In this document: positions 1-9,480 of the stretch, piece by piece
How the letters are laid out: the number at the start of each line of letters is the position of its first letter
How positions within the stretch are numbered: position 1 is the stretch's first letter
From: Azotobacter paspali
Lineage (GTDB): Bacteria; Pseudomonadota; Gammaproteobacteria; Pseudomonadales; Pseudomonadaceae
Reading direction: 5' to 3' (one strand)
Assembly: GCF_042434745.1 (NCBI RefSeq)
Contig: NZ_JBHLSS010000045.1
Length of the DNA: 64,000 nt
The notes under the pieces: model-generated
What the model was told of the DNA's origin: nothing
Database searches by the model: none
What the model saw: the letters and a program-made list of their open reading frames with translations, nothing else
Program-made: the position numbers and the translations under genes

Positions 1-75
1 CCAGGCAGAAAGTGGGGCGCATTATAGGACCTGAAAACGGAACGTCAACACTTAATTGAAATTCTTTTAAATCAG
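1..75 (-). promoter_or_regulatory. rRNA-type P1 promoter facing out of the window
   Basis: Read on the minus strand there is a -35 TTGACG (43-48), a 16-bp spacer and a perfect -10 TATAAT (21-26), followed by a GC-rich discriminator GCGCCCCAC. Directly upstream of the -35 is an A/T tract (about 49-70) that looks like an UP element. This is the architecture of stable-RNA promoters. In Pseudomonas a 16S rRNA operon lies just beyond tyrS, so an rrn operon probably begins to the left of base 1, on the minus strand. The operon itself is not in the window. Confidence 0.8.
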
Positions 76-286
76 GCCGGCAGCCACGAGCGGGCAATCA
101 ATCCATGGCAAGGACAGAACGACACCTTGAATCGAATAATCTTCGTTTCCGATACCGAGGAAAGCTTTCCCTGACAAGCGCATCACCCTATCTACCGATA
201 GCGCCCGCCCACATAAAGCAGGCCACCACCAGAGAAAGGCAAACCCAGGCGAGCCGAATCGCGTCGATGGAAAAACCTGATAACCG

Positions 287-1486
287 TTATTCCGCCTTCA
301 AGATAATTTTGGCAAAAGACTTCTTGCCTGCCTGACAGACATGGGTTGAACCAAGTTGAAACAGGAAGCCACGATCAACCACCGCACCATCCACTCGAAC
401 CCCTCCAGAGGAGAGCAAATCACGCGCCGCAGCAGCGTTCTTGACCAAGCCTGCCTTATTCAAAACGGCAGCGATGGGCATATCTTCCGTGGAAAGCAGT
501 TGGATTTCGGGCAAACTCTCCGGCAACTCGCCATCCTTCATGCGATTTCCGGCCGAACGGTGCGCATTGGTGGCCGCTACTTCTCCATGGAAGCGCGCCA
601 CGATCTCCTCGGCCAGCTTGATCTTGATGTCGCGAGGGTTGGCCCCTTGGTCGACGTCGGACCGGAAAGCATCGATCTCTTCCATCGAACGGAAGCTCAG
701 GAGTTCGAAGTATCGCCACATCAGCGAATCAGGGATGGACACCAGCTTACTGTACATGACTCCCGGCGGCTCCTGAATGCCAACATAATTACCCAACGAC
801 TTGGACATTTTCTTCACGCCATCCAGGCCTTCAAGCAGAGGCATAGTGACTACGCACTGGGATTTCTGGCCATAAACACGCTGTAGCTCGCGCCCCATCA
901 ACAGATTGAACTTCTGGTCCGTCCCCCCCAGCTCGACATCGGCCCGCAGGGCAACCGAGTCGTATCCTTGCATCAACGGATAGAGAAATTCATGGAGGGC
1001 TATCGACTGATTAGCTGTATAGCGCTTGCTGAAATCGTCGCGCTCGAGCATACGAGCAACCGTGCAATGGGAGGTGAGCCGGACGAAGTCGGCCGGCGTC
1101 AATTGCTCGATCCAAGCAGAGTTGAAAACCACCTCCGTCTTGGCCGGATCGAGGATCTTGAAAACCTGAGCCTTGTAGGTTTCAGCGTTTTCCAGCACTT
1201 GATCACGAGTTAAAGGAGGTCGGGTTGCGCTTTTGCCAGTGGGATCACCAATCATTCCGGTGAAATCGCCTACAAGGAAAATCACTTGGTGTCCCAAGTC
1301 CTGAAATTGGCGCAGCTTGTTGATGAGTACGGTATGTCCAAGATGAAGATCTGGAGCAGTGGGATCAAAACCGGCCTTGACTCGCAGAGGCTGGCCACTT
1401 TTCAGCTTCTCGACCAGATCAGCCTCGACCAAGACTTCCTCCGCACCACGCTTGATCAGCGCCAACTGCTCTTCAATCGACCTCAT
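287..1486 (-). CDS. tyrS: tyrosyl-tRNA synthetase
   Basis: This 399-residue class I aminoacyl-tRNA synthetase attaches tyrosine to tRNA-Tyr in the cytoplasm. The HIGH-type signature is HLGH at residues 48-51 and the KMSKS loop is at 226-230. The tyrosine-binding and ATP-binding folds are complete. A C-terminal S4-type RNA-binding domain includes LLSSGGVRVDG. The sequence type corresponds to the copy sometimes called tyrZ in pseudomonads that carry two TyrRS genes. It is transcribed toward the presumed rrn operon and is divergent from the M23 peptidase gene. Confidence 0.96.
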   Translation of the reverse strand: MRSIEEQLALIKRGAEEVLVEADLVEKLKSGQPLRVKAGFDPTAPDLHLGHTVLINKLRQFQDLGHQVIFLVGDFTGMIGDPTGKSATRPPLTRDQVLENAETYKAQVFKILDPAKTEVVFNSAWIEQLTPADFVRLTSHCTVARMLERDDFSKRYTANQSIALHEFLYPLMQGYDSVALRADVELGGTDQKFNLLMGRELQRVYGQKSQCVVTMPLLEGLDGVKKMSKSLGNYVGIQEPPGVMYSKLVSIPDSLMWRYFELLSFRSMEEIDAFRSDVDQGANPRDIKIKLAEEIVARFHGEVAATNAHRSAGNRMKDGELPESLPEIQLLSTEDMPIAAVLNKAGLVKNAAAARDLLSSGGVRVDGAVVDRGFLFQLGSTHVCQAGKKSFAKIILKAE

Positions 1487-1885
1487 GAGACCCCATCAGA
1501 CAAAGAATGGAAAAGGTATCAACATTACAAGATTGCCTGCGAATTACAAGGCTCAACCTGCCCAGGTCCCACCATCGCAGCAGCCTCCCCCCTTGCAAGC
1601 GGCTCGGAGCCAAGGATATGGCGCAAAATGCGCTCCTGCAGGACAAGCCATAACCCGTAACCTAATTTTTGAGAGCTGCTCCAGCCTTGAGGAAAAGCCC
1701 GTTGAAGCCGTTGAAGAGAGTCCTCTGACTCGAAGCATCCCGACGACGAGCACTTTCCCGCCGGAGCAAGAACCACAGAAACGTGCCAACCTTTCTTCCT
1801 GACAGGCACACTTCCGCCTCAGGGTTGCCTCATAGGCGATTTGATTATATTTTAGGCAGTTACTGTAACTTAAACACCCTTCGCC
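1487..1885. other. divergent intergenic region, tyrS / M23 peptidase
   Basis: This 399-bp gap between two divergent genes carries no convincing coding sequence. On the plus strand a plausible promoter lies close to the peptidase start: -35 TTGCCT at 1825-1830 and an AT-rich -10 region around 1846-1853. No riboswitch or tRNA-like structure was recognised. Confidence 0.4.
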
Positions 1886-3328
1886 ATGACTCCAAAAGAC
1901 ACCAAAGCCCTGCTCTACCCCAAAAGCCATATTCTGGCTGCAGGCGGTGTAGCAGCGCTGTTAAGCCTGGCCCTGCTGGTGTTTCCGTCACGCGAGGTGG
2001 AGGCAAAGAAGCCCCTCATCCATCCGAAGATGGAAAATGCCTCAACTCAGAGCGAAGAAACAGACGACCAAAAGCTAGAACTGCTGCCTATCGACGAGGA
2101 AGCAGAACCGCCTTTTGTCGTGCTCGAAAGCTCCACGGACAGCCAGCCGCCCCCTGTGGAGCAACCGGCCCAGCAGGCGGAAGCAGAAGCCCCCGCCGCA
2201 GTGGCCGCGACGCCATCCCCGCCTGTAACGCCTACAGTGGTGACCTCTAGCAAGGGCGATACCCTTTCCACGATTTTTGCCAAAGCAGGAGTTCCTGCAT
2301 CCATCCTGCAGGAAATCCTCCATGACAAGGAGGCGGCCAAATACTTGGGCCGCATTAAAACCGGCCAAAAATTCGAATTTACCTTCTCCGCTGATGGCGG
2401 GCTGCAGACTCTGAGCGCGAATCTGGACAAACTGGAAAGCGTCGAAATCAGCAAGTCCGTTCAAGGGGTTTCCGTCAAGCACGAGATCGCCAAACCCGAG
2501 ATGCGGACTGTCTACGCCCGTGGCGTGATCGGCAGCTCCTTTTCCCTGGCGGCCAAGAAGGCCGGTCTGAGCCACGGTCAGACCGTGTCGCTGTCGAAGA
2601 TCTTCGCCTATGACATAGATTTCGCTCAGGACATTCGTCGGGGCGATGAGTTTGAAGTGATCTACGAAGAGAAGCGTCTCGGCAGCAAGCGCCTGCATCA
2701 GGGCAAGATTCTCGCCGCACGCTTCACCAATCGAGGCAAAACTTACACGGCTGTACGCTATACCAACAAGCAGGGTGCAACCCACTACTACACCGTTGAC
2801 GGCAACAGCATGCGCAAGGCTTTCATCCGAACTCCAGTGGACTTCGCCCGCATCAGCTCGCGTTTTTCCAACGGCCGCCGCCACCCGATTCTCAACAAGA
2901 TTCGCGCCCACAAAGGTGTGGATTATGCCGCACCACGCGGCACGCCGATCCGAGCAACCGGCGATGGAAAGGTGGCCCTCGCCGGCCGCAAGGGAGGCTA
3001 TGGCAATACCGTGATCATCGAGCACGGCAACAACCAGCAGACCTTGTACGCGCACATGCAAGGCTTTGCCAAAGGGATTCGCACGGGCAGCACCGTAAAA
3101 CAGGGACAGATCATTGGCTATATCGGAACCACCGGACTATCGACCGGCCCCCATCTGCACTATGAATTCCAGATCAATGGTACCCACGTCGATCCCTTGT
3201 CGCAGAAGCTGACGATGACCAACCGGATCAGCCGGGGCGAAAGGCAGCGCTTCCTGCAGCGGACCCAGCCGTTGATGGCCCGGATGAACACGGAAAAGGC
3301 CACGATGCTAGCCATGGACAAGCGCTGA
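1886..3328 (+). CDS. mepM: M23-family murein DD-endopeptidase
   Basis: This 480-residue envelope protein probably cleaves peptidoglycan cross-links. It has one N-terminal membrane segment (about 17-35) and then an acidic, Pro/Ala-rich linker to about 115. A LysM/OapA-like domain follows (116-175, containing KGDTLSTIFAKAG). The C-terminal lysostaphin-type metallopeptidase domain has zinc ligands His342 and Asp346 (HKGVD) and the HLH motif at 423-425, plus His390. The full zinc set argues for an active enzyme rather than an EnvC-like activator. The adjacent downstream gene anmK recycles anhydro-muramic acid, so the two genes form a cell-wall turnover pair. Confidence 0.92.
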   Translation: MTPKDTKALLYPKSHILAAGGVAALLSLALLVFPSREVEAKKPLIHPKMENASTQSEETDDQKLELLPIDEEAEPPFVVLESSTDSQPPPVEQPAQQAEAEAPAAVAATPSPPVTPTVVTSSKGDTLSTIFAKAGVPASILQEILHDKEAAKYLGRIKTGQKFEFTFSADGGLQTLSANLDKLESVEISKSVQGVSVKHEIAKPEMRTVYARGVIGSSFSLAAKKAGLSHGQTVSLSKIFAYDIDFAQDIRRGDEFEVIYEEKRLGSKRLHQGKILAARFTNRGKTYTAVRYTNKQGATHYYTVDGNSMRKAFIRTPVDFARISSRFSNGRRHPILNKIRAHKGVDYAAPRGTPIRATGDGKVALAGRKGGYGNTVIIEHGNNQQTLYAHMQGFAKGIRTGSTVKQGQIIGYIGTTGLSTGPHLHYEFQINGTHVDPLSQKLTMTNRISRGERQRFLQRTQPLMARMNTEKATMLAMDKR

Positions 3329-3329
3329 C

Positions 3330-4424
3330 ATGACGCTTTATCTAGGAGTAATGTCAGGCACCAGCCTGGACGGAATAGACATTGTCCTCATCGCCCAGGA
3401 GGGGCCCCAGACCAAGCTGCTCAGCACCCACTATTTACCCATGCCTGCAGATCTTCGTATCGATCTGTTGTCCCTCTGCTCTCCCGGTCCCGATGAGCTG
3501 GTACGAGCAGCTCTTGTCGAACAAAAGTGGGTGCATCTGGCTTCCCAAGGTATCGGCAGTCTGCTTGAACGGCAAGGCATCGAGCCTGCCCGGATTCGCG
3601 CCATTGGCAGCCATGGGCAAACCGTCCGCCACCACCCCGCTCAAGGCGTTACCATTCAGATCGGCAATCCGGCCTTGCTAGCCGAGTGCACCGGCATCAG
3701 CGTCGTCAGCGATTTCCGGCGACGCGACGTGGCCGCTGGCGGTCAAGGTGCACCACTGGTACCGGCCTTCCATCAAGTGCTATTTGCAGACGACAACAGT
3801 CGCCGCGCCATTCTCAATATCGGTGGTTTCAGCAACCTGACTCTGATCGAACCGGGAAAACCGGTCTACGGTTTCGACTGCGGTCCCGGCAACGTTCTTC
3901 TGGATGCCTGGATACAACATCAGCAGGGCGCCGAGTTCGATCGCGACGGAGCTTGGGGGGCCAGTGGCAAGGTGCAGCCGGCATTGCTGCAGACATTGCT
4001 TGGCGACCCCTTCTTCCTGACCCATGGCCCGAAAAGCACGGGTCGCGAACTGTTCAACATGGACTGGCTGAGCCAGCAACTGGCCAAATTGCCAGCCATG
4101 GCACCGGTGGACATACAAGCCACACTGCTCGAGTTCACGGCCGCTAGCACCGTAAACGCCTTGCAAGCAGTTCAGGACAAGACCGACGAGTTGCTCGTCT
4201 GCGGCGGCGGCGCCCATAACCAAGCACTCATGGGACGACTGGCCACGCTATTGCCTGCTACCAGGGTGGCCAGCACCGAAGCCTACGGAATCCCTCCGGA
4301 CTGGATCGAGGCCATGGCCTTCGCCTGGTTGGCGCATTGTTGCCTGGAAAGTATTCCTGCCAACCGACCGAGCGTGACCGGTGCGCGGGGTCCCAGGATT
4401 CTCGGGGCGATCTACCCGGCCTGA
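3330..4424 (+). CDS. anmK: anhydro-N-acetylmuramic acid kinase
   Basis: This 364-residue kinase opens and phosphorylates 1,6-anhydro-MurNAc to MurNAc-6-phosphate during peptidoglycan recycling. The N-terminal phosphate-binding signature GVMSGTSLDGID and the internal GGFSNLT and FDCGPGN motifs are those of the family. The length is normal. It starts one base after the stop of the M23 peptidase gene, so the two are surely co-transcribed. The amgK and murU genes near the right end of the window belong to an alternative recycling branch of the same sugar. Confidence 0.96.
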   Translation: MTLYLGVMSGTSLDGIDIVLIAQEGPQTKLLSTHYLPMPADLRIDLLSLCSPGPDELVRAALVEQKWVHLASQGIGSLLERQGIEPARIRAIGSHGQTVRHHPAQGVTIQIGNPALLAECTGISVVSDFRRRDVAAGGQGAPLVPAFHQVLFADDNSRRAILNIGGFSNLTLIEPGKPVYGFDCGPGNVLLDAWIQHQQGAEFDRDGAWGASGKVQPALLQTLLGDPFFLTHGPKSTGRELFNMDWLSQQLAKLPAMAPVDIQATLLEFTAASTVNALQAVQDKTDELLVCGGGAHNQALMGRLATLLPATRVASTEAYGIPPDWIEAMAFAWLAHCCLESIPANRPSVTGARGPRILGAIYPA

Positions 4425-4450
4425 ATTTCAAGCGCCGCGCAGACAGGCAA

Positions 4451-4475
4451 AAACGCCACCTCAAGGGTGGCGTTT
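4451..4475. terminator. bidirectional intrinsic terminator between anmK and erpA
   Basis: A perfect 10-bp stem pairs AAACGCCACC (4451-4460) with GGTGGCGTTT (4466-4475) around a TCAAG loop. It lies between convergent genes and has T-rich flanks on both strands, so it can terminate both. Confidence 0.85.
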
Positions 4476-4490
4476 CGGCTTGGTCCGACT

Positions 4491-4841
4491 TCAGACCGAG
4501 AAAGACTGACCGCAGCCACAAGTGGTCGCGGCATTCGGGTTCTTGATCAAGAAGCGCGAGCCTTCCAGCCCTTCCTGATAATCGACCTCGGCCCCAGCCA
4601 GATACTGGAAGCTCATGGGATCGACGACCAGGCTGACGCCTTCACGCTCGACGATGGTGTCGTCTTCGGCGACATCTTCATCGAAGGTGAATCCATACTG
4701 AAAACCCGAGCACCCCCCGCCCGTGACAAAAACACGGAGCTTCAGACGCGGATTGCCTTCCTCGCTGATCAGAGTCTTCACCTTGTTTGCGGCCCCCTGC
4801 GTAAAGAGCAGCGGAGTCGGGATGAAGGTTTCGACGGTCAT
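4491..4841 (-). CDS. erpA: iron-sulfur cluster insertion protein ErpA
   Basis: This 116-residue A-type carrier delivers Fe-S clusters to apo-proteins. The three conserved cysteines are present: Cys44 in GGGCSGFQYG, and Cys108 and Cys110 in the C-terminal CGCG motif. Size and C-terminus match ErpA rather than IscA. It stands as a single gene between argC and a shared terminator with anmK, the same neighbourhood as in Pseudomonas. Confidence 0.95.
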   Translation of the reverse strand: MTVETFIPTPLLFTQGAANKVKTLISEEGNPRLKLRVFVTGGGCSGFQYGFTFDEDVAEDDTIVEREGVSLVVDPMSFQYLAGAEVDYQEGLEGSRFLIKNPNAATTCGCGQSFSV

Positions 4842-4974
4842 GCTGGTGACTCCCCGGCGCCATGCGCCCTGACTAACGTTGGAATGGATTATCCCCCTGG
4901 CCGAAAAACCCGGTCAACAGACTGCGGGCCGCCGGCGGATCTCGCCAAATTACTCGACCGGCCCCGAAAGGCGA

Positions 4975-6009
4975 TCAGGGCAGCAGAGCGGCGTGGGCCA
5001 GGCCGAGCCGCTCATCCAGATCGAAGAGGATGTTCATATTCTGCACGGCCTGACCGGAGGCTCCCTTGACCAGATTGTCAATTACCGACAGCACCACTAC
5101 CAGATCGCCGCCCTGCGGCCGGTGCACAGCGATGCGGCAAACGTTGGCACCCCGCACGCTGCGGGTTTCCGGGTGGCTGCCGGCCGGCATGACGTCGACA
5201 AAGGGCTCGCTAGCATAGCGTTTCTCGTAGAGCGCTTGCAGATCCACGGAACGGTCGGCGACGCTCGCGTACAGGGTGGCATGAATACCACGGATCATTG
5301 GCGTCAGATGCGGCACGAAGGTCAACCCGACCTCTCCCCCGGCCGCGCGGCGCAGGCCCTGGCTGATCTCCGGCAAGTGGCGGTGCCCCTTCACCGCGTA
5401 GGCCATCATGCTTTCACTGGCCTCGCAGAACAGCGAACCGACCTTGGCTCCGCGACCGGCGCCGCTGACCCCGGACTTGCAGTCGGCAATCAGCCGCGCG
5501 TTATCGGCCAGACCGCCCTCCAGCAGCGGCAGGAAACCCAGTTGGGTCGCTGTCGGATAGCAACCGGGAACGGCGATCAGACGCGCGCTGCGAATTCGCT
5601 CGCGGTTCACTTCCGGCAGACCATAGACCGCCTCCGGCAACAACTCCGGAGCGCCGTGCGGCTGGCCGTACCAGCGAGCCCACTCCTCGGCATCTTGCAG
5701 GCGGAAGTCGGCGGACAGATCGATCACCCGGGTACCGGCGGCCAGCAACTCGCCGGCCAGGGCATGGGCGACGCCGTGCGGCGTGGCGAAGAACACCACA
5801 TCGCAGCCTCCCAGAACTGCGCTGTCCGGCACACTGAAGGCCAACTTGTCGTAATGGCCGCGCAGATTTGGGTACATATCGGCAACCTTCACCCCCGCTT
5901 CCGAGCGCGAGGTGATCACCGCCACCTCCGCCTGCGGATGCTGCGCCAGCAAACGCAGCAGTTCGACCCCGGTGTAGCCCGTACCGCCAACGATACCGAC
6001 CTTGAGCAT
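4975..6009 (-). CDS. argC: N-acetyl-gamma-glutamyl-phosphate reductase
   Basis: This 344-residue enzyme performs the NADPH-dependent third step of arginine synthesis. The start was set at the methionine that begins MLKVGIVGGTGYTG, because the Rossmann glycine motif must lie at the very N-terminus. An in-frame ATG 66 bp upstream would add 22 unrelated residues. The catalytic Cys150 is in AVPGCYPTA. Domain order is NADP-binding then dimerisation/catalytic, at normal length. Confidence 0.96.
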   Translation of the reverse strand: MLKVGIVGGTGYTGVELLRLLAQHPQAEVAVITSRSEAGVKVADMYPNLRGHYDKLAFSVPDSAVLGGCDVVFFATPHGVAHALAGELLAAGTRVIDLSADFRLQDAEEWARWYGQPHGAPELLPEAVYGLPEVNRERIRSARLIAVPGCYPTATQLGFLPLLEGGLADNARLIADCKSGVSGAGRGAKVGSLFCEASESMMAYAVKGHRHLPEISQGLRRAAGGEVGLTFVPHLTPMIRGIHATLYASVADRSVDLQALYEKRYASEPFVDVMPAGSHPETRSVRGANVCRIAVHRPQGGDLVVVLSVIDNLVKGASGQAVQNMNILFDLDERLGLAHAALLP

Positions 6010-6142
6010 AACCCGCCCTCGCATCAAGCCACTGAAAGGGGACCGATGATAAAGCCCCGGCCAGCGCCCGGCCAACCGCCCGGATGACGTACCTTGCCAC
6101 CAGCCACTAGTATTCCGGCTTTATCGCTATCGGGAGTACCCC

Positions 6143-6571
6143 ATGCTCTACCTCTGGCTGAAAGCCCTGCATATCATCGCCGTTGTTTGCTGGTTCGCCG
6201 GACTCTTCTATCTACCACGGCTGTTCGTCTACCACGCCATGAGCGAAGACCAGACCAGCCGCGAGCGCTTCTGCGTCATGGAGCGCAAGCTCTACCGGGG
6301 CATCATGAATCCCTCGCTGATCGCCACCCTGCTGCTCGGCGCAGGGCTCATCGCCCTGAACCCGGGCTATTACTTCAGCCAAGGCTGGATGCACGCGAAA
6401 CTCACAGCCGTCCTCCTGCTGATCGGCTACCATCATGTCTGCGGCGCTCAGCTCAAACGCTTCGCCAGCGGTGAAACCCCGCATGGCCATGCATTCTTCC
6501 GCTGGTTCAACGAAATTCCCGTGCTCTTCCTGCTAGCAATCGTGATCCTGGTCGTGGTACGCCCGTTTTGA
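6143..6571 (+). CDS. hemJ: protoporphyrinogen IX oxidase, HemJ type
   Basis: This 142-residue inner-membrane protein has about four hydrophobic helices. It opens with LWLKALHIIAVVCWFAGLFY, which holds the conserved His of the HemJ/UPF0093 family. It carries out the penultimate oxidation of heme synthesis in bacteria lacking HemG and HemY. A GGGAG ribosome site precedes the ATG. In Pseudomonas the homolog also sits beside argC. Confidence 0.92.
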   Translation: MLYLWLKALHIIAVVCWFAGLFYLPRLFVYHAMSEDQTSRERFCVMERKLYRGIMNPSLIATLLLGAGLIALNPGYYFSQGWMHAKLTAVLLLIGYHHVCGAQLKRFASGETPHGHAFFRWFNEIPVLFLLAIVILVVVRPF

Positions 6572-6700
6572 CAGAGCATGAGTCATGGCCAGACGGCTAC
6601 TTCGCCGCCCGGAGCGCTCCGCCCCAGCCACATCGTTCTGGTCGCAGTGGAGCGGCCCCGTTAAACTCGAAGGACCTCACAACAGGCAGGGAGACTGTCC

Positions 6701-7039
6701 GTGGACTGTCTATTTTGCAAAATCGCGGCCGGGGAGATCCCTGCGCACAAGCTCTACGAAGACGACTTGGTCGTCGCCTTCCAGGACATCAGCCCCCAGG
6801 CGCCGGTACATTTTCTGGTCATCCCGAAGCGTCACATCTCCACCCTCAACGACCTGAGCGAGGAAGACAGGCCTCTGGCCGGACACATCCTTTTCACCGC
6901 CCAGCGCCTAGCCAGGGAACAGGGCTGCGAGAAAGGCTTCCGCGTAGTGATGAACTGCAACGAGCAAGGCGGACAAACCGTTTACCACATCCACATGCAC
7001 GTGCTCGGCCAGCGCCAGATGCACTGGCCCCCAGGCTGA
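6701..7039 (+). CDS. HIT-family nucleotide hydrolase
   Basis: This 112-residue histidine-triad protein (HinT-like purine nucleoside phosphoramidase) starts at GTG; the first residues MDCLFCKI fit the family's N-terminus. The catalytic triad HIHMH is near the C-terminus (VYHIHMHVLG). A GGGAG motif lies about 8 bases before the GTG. It sits between hemJ and coq7 and is probably a housekeeping enzyme acting on adenylated or phosphoramidate metabolites. Confidence 0.93.
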   Translation: MDCLFCKIAAGEIPAHKLYEDDLVVAFQDISPQAPVHFLVIPKRHISTLNDLSEEDRPLAGHILFTAQRLAREQGCEKGFRVVMNCNEQGGQTVYHIHMHVLGQRQMHWPPG

Positions 7040-7121
7040 ACGGCCCGGCATCGCCATCGCGGCGCCCTCGCCACACGCTCCGTCTGGGCAGGCTGCCCGG
7101 CATGAATCCTCCGGAGGAACC

Positions 7122-7769
7122 ATGGCCAACGAACGTCACTACTCGGCCACCGATCGCCTATTGCTGCAAGCCGATGCAGCGCTGCGCACCCTGCTGCCCT
7201 TCAGCGGCAAACCTTATCGCCCCTCTCCGGCACAAGGCGAACCGGAAACCCAGCTCGATGCCGGCAAGGCCCGCCATGTCGCCGGCCTGATGCGCATCAA
7301 CCACACCGGCGAAGTCTGTGCCCAAGCGCTCTACCAAGGCCAGGCACTGACGGCCAGGCTTCCGCAGGTACGCGGAGCCATGGAACAGGCTGCTAACGAA
7401 GAGATCGATCACCTAGCCTGGTGCGAACAGCGCATCCGCGAATTGAACAGCCGGCCCAGCCTGCTCAACCCCCTCTTCTACGGCCTGTCCTTCGGCATCG
7501 GCGCGACGGCCGGCCTGATCAGCGACAGGATCAGCCTGGGCTTCGTCGCCGCGACCGAAGACCAAGTCTGCAAGCACTTGGACGATCACTTGAAACAGTT
7601 GCCGGAGGAGGACCGGAAATCCCGCGCCATTCTCGAGCAGATGCGCATCGACGAGCAGCAGCACGCCACAACCGCCCTCGAAGCCGGCGGCCTGCGTTTT
7701 CCGGCGCCGATCAAGTTCGGTATGACTCTGCTGTCCAAGGTTATGACCAAGAGCACCTACCGGATCTGA
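7122..7769 (+). CDS. coq7: 2-polyprenyl-3-methyl-6-methoxy-1,4-benzoquinone monooxygenase
   Basis: This 215-residue di-iron hydroxylase performs the last ring hydroxylation of ubiquinone synthesis, at the inner membrane. The carboxylate-bridged iron ligands are visible as INHTGEVCAQ, NEEIDHLAWC and RIDEQQHATT, the Glu and ExxH pairs of the family. A hydrophobic hairpin (about 120-145) would bury in the membrane. GGAGGA precedes the ATG. A terminator-like hairpin follows the stop. Confidence 0.95.
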   Translation: MANERHYSATDRLLLQADAALRTLLPFSGKPYRPSPAQGEPETQLDAGKARHVAGLMRINHTGEVCAQALYQGQALTARLPQVRGAMEQAANEEIDHLAWCEQRIRELNSRPSLLNPLFYGLSFGIGATAGLISDRISLGFVAATEDQVCKHLDDHLKQLPEEDRKSRAILEQMRIDEQQHATTALEAGGLRFPAPIKFGMTLLSKVMTKSTYRI

Positions 7770-7792
7770 AACCACGGTGTATGGGACAAGAA

Positions 7793-7814
7793 GAAGGGCG
7801 CCGTGGCGCCCTTC
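7793..7814. terminator. bidirectional hairpin between coq7 and speD
   Basis: GAAGGGCGC (from 7793) pairs with GCGCCCTTC (to 7814) around a CGTG loop. This very stable stem lies between convergent genes. There is no long T-run, so it is a probable rather than certain terminator. Confidence 0.65.
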
Positions 7815-7841
7815 GTGCTTACGAATCGCCGCCGGCGCAAC

Positions 7842-8636
7842 TCAATGCGGCATGTTTCGCGCGTAGAAGATCTCCAGCATCTCGTGGCGCAGGCGTTTCT
7901 CCACCTGCTTGCGCTGCTCGACGGACAGGTTGAGGGTGGCGTCGCCGAACAGGTAATTGTCCAGGTCGAAGTCCTTGAGCAGCATCTTGGTGTGAAACAT
8001 GTTTTCCTGATACACGTTCACGTCGGTCATCTGGTAAGCCGCGCGGGTATCCGCGGAGAGATACTTCTGGATCGAGTTGATCTCGTGATCGATGAAGTGC
8101 TTGCGCCCCTCCACGTCGCGCGTGAAACCGCGTACCCGGTAGTCCACGGTGACGATGTCCGAATCGAACTGATGGATCAGGTAGTTGAGCGCCTTCAGCG
8201 GCGAGATCACCCCGCAGGTGGACACGTCGATATCCACCCGGAAGGTGGCCAGGCCATCGACCGGATGAATTTCCGGATAGGTATGCACGGTGATGTGGCT
8301 CTTGTCCAGATGCGCCAGAATGGTTTCTGGCAGCGGCCCGGGCGACTCCTCGATCTGGCTCTCGGTCGGCTCGACCGGTTGCTCGGAGATCAGGATGGTC
8401 ACGCTGGCACCCTGCGGATCATAGTCCTGGCGGGCGATATTCAGCACATTGGCGCCGATGATATCGACAACATCGGTGAGAATCTGCGTCAGCCGCTGGG
8501 CATCGTATTCTTCGTCGATGTACTGGACATAGGCCTGCTGGTCTTCCGGCGTTTTTGCGTAGCAGATGTCGTAGATGTTGAAGCTCAAGGTCTTGGTCAG
8601 GTTGTTGAACCCGTGGAGCTTGAGTTTGCTTTTCAC
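7842..8636 (-). CDS. speD: S-adenosylmethionine decarboxylase proenzyme
   Basis: This 264-residue proenzyme is of the enterobacterial (type 1A) class. It self-cleaves to form a pyruvoyl cofactor and supplies decarboxylated SAM for spermidine synthesis. The cleavage site is Lys112-Ser113 in DKSHITVHTYPE. Length matches the E. coli-type enzyme rather than the short bacterial form. Single gene with a roughly 200-bp upstream gap before the OsmC gene. Confidence 0.95.
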   Translation of the reverse strand: MKSKLKLHGFNNLTKTLSFNIYDICYAKTPEDQQAYVQYIDEEYDAQRLTQILTDVVDIIGANVLNIARQDYDPQGASVTILISEQPVEPTESQIEESPGPLPETILAHLDKSHITVHTYPEIHPVDGLATFRVDIDVSTCGVISPLKALNYLIHQFDSDIVTVDYRVRGFTRDVEGRKHFIDHEINSIQKYLSADTRAAYQMTDVNVYQENMFHTKMLLKDFDLDNYLFGDATLNLSVEQRKQVEKRLRHEMLEIFYARNMPH

Positions 8637-8840
8637 CGTTTGGAAACTCTCAGTCGATGCGGCCCCGCCGCGTGATTGGGCATGCCCGTCAGAGTCATCT
8701 GCGTAGGGCGGTTAACACCTCTTCGCGTTGGCGATTATGGTTGTGTTATCGGGACCCACAGCCCCTGAAAATGGCGGCGAATTATGCAGAGCCGCGCGAC
8801 GCGATGCCAGTGTCCGCGCACCGTCGCGATACCTGACGAC

Positions 8841-9263
8841 TCAACCCAAATCGACGATCTCGTAGTCGTGGCTGATCTCCACGCCGGCCCGTCCCAACAT
8901 GATGGAAGCGGAGCAGTATTTTTCCGCCGACAGTTCCACCGCCCGCTTGACCTGCGCCTCCTTCAGGCCCCGGCCCTTGATCACGAAATGCAGATGAATC
9001 CTGGTGAATACCTTGGGATCCTCGCCGGCCCGCTCGGCCTCTAGGAAGGCTTCGCAGCTTTCCACCGCCTGTCGCGACTTTTTCAGGATGCTCACCACAT
9101 CGAAGCTGGAACAACCACCTAGGCCGATCAACACCATTTCCATCGGGCGAATGCCGAGATTGCGCCCGCCATTCTCCGGCGGGCCATCCATGATGACCGC
9201 ATGACCGCTGCCGGACTCGCCGATGAACATGGCTTCACCGGCCCATTGAATGCGCGCTTTCAT
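8841..9263 (-). CDS. OsmC-family protein
   Basis: This 140-residue protein belongs to the OsmC/Ohr fold, YhfA-like branch. The start was taken at MKARIQWAGEAMF, where homologs begin; an in-frame methionine 39 bp upstream is less likely. The typical central cysteine in LIGLGGCSSFDV and a second in AEKYCSASIM are the expected peroxidase-type pair. It lies divergently next to vfr as in Pseudomonas. The substrate is unknown, and a role in reducing organic peroxides is inferred from the family only. Confidence 0.9.
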   Translation of the reverse strand: MKARIQWAGEAMFIGESGSGHAVIMDGPPENGGRNLGIRPMEMVLIGLGGCSSFDVVSILKKSRQAVESCEAFLEAERAGEDPKVFTRIHLHFVIKGRGLKEAQVKRAVELSAEKYCSASIMLGRAGVEISHDYEIVDLG

Positions 9264-9480
9264 CGCCAGACTCCTTGTTGAAAATGCCGCGGATTCTAGC
9301 ACAGCGCCCTTGGCTCGCCGTCCGCAGCCGAAAACACGGGGGAGATGATCGCTCCATCACAAATCCGAACCGACACGCCCTCTACCGCTGTTAAGTTACT
9401 AGCACTTTGCTGGCACACTTACACCTTTAGTAGTAATCCCAAATGACAAGGACCTATTTTTCCACCAAGGGGAATCCAGC

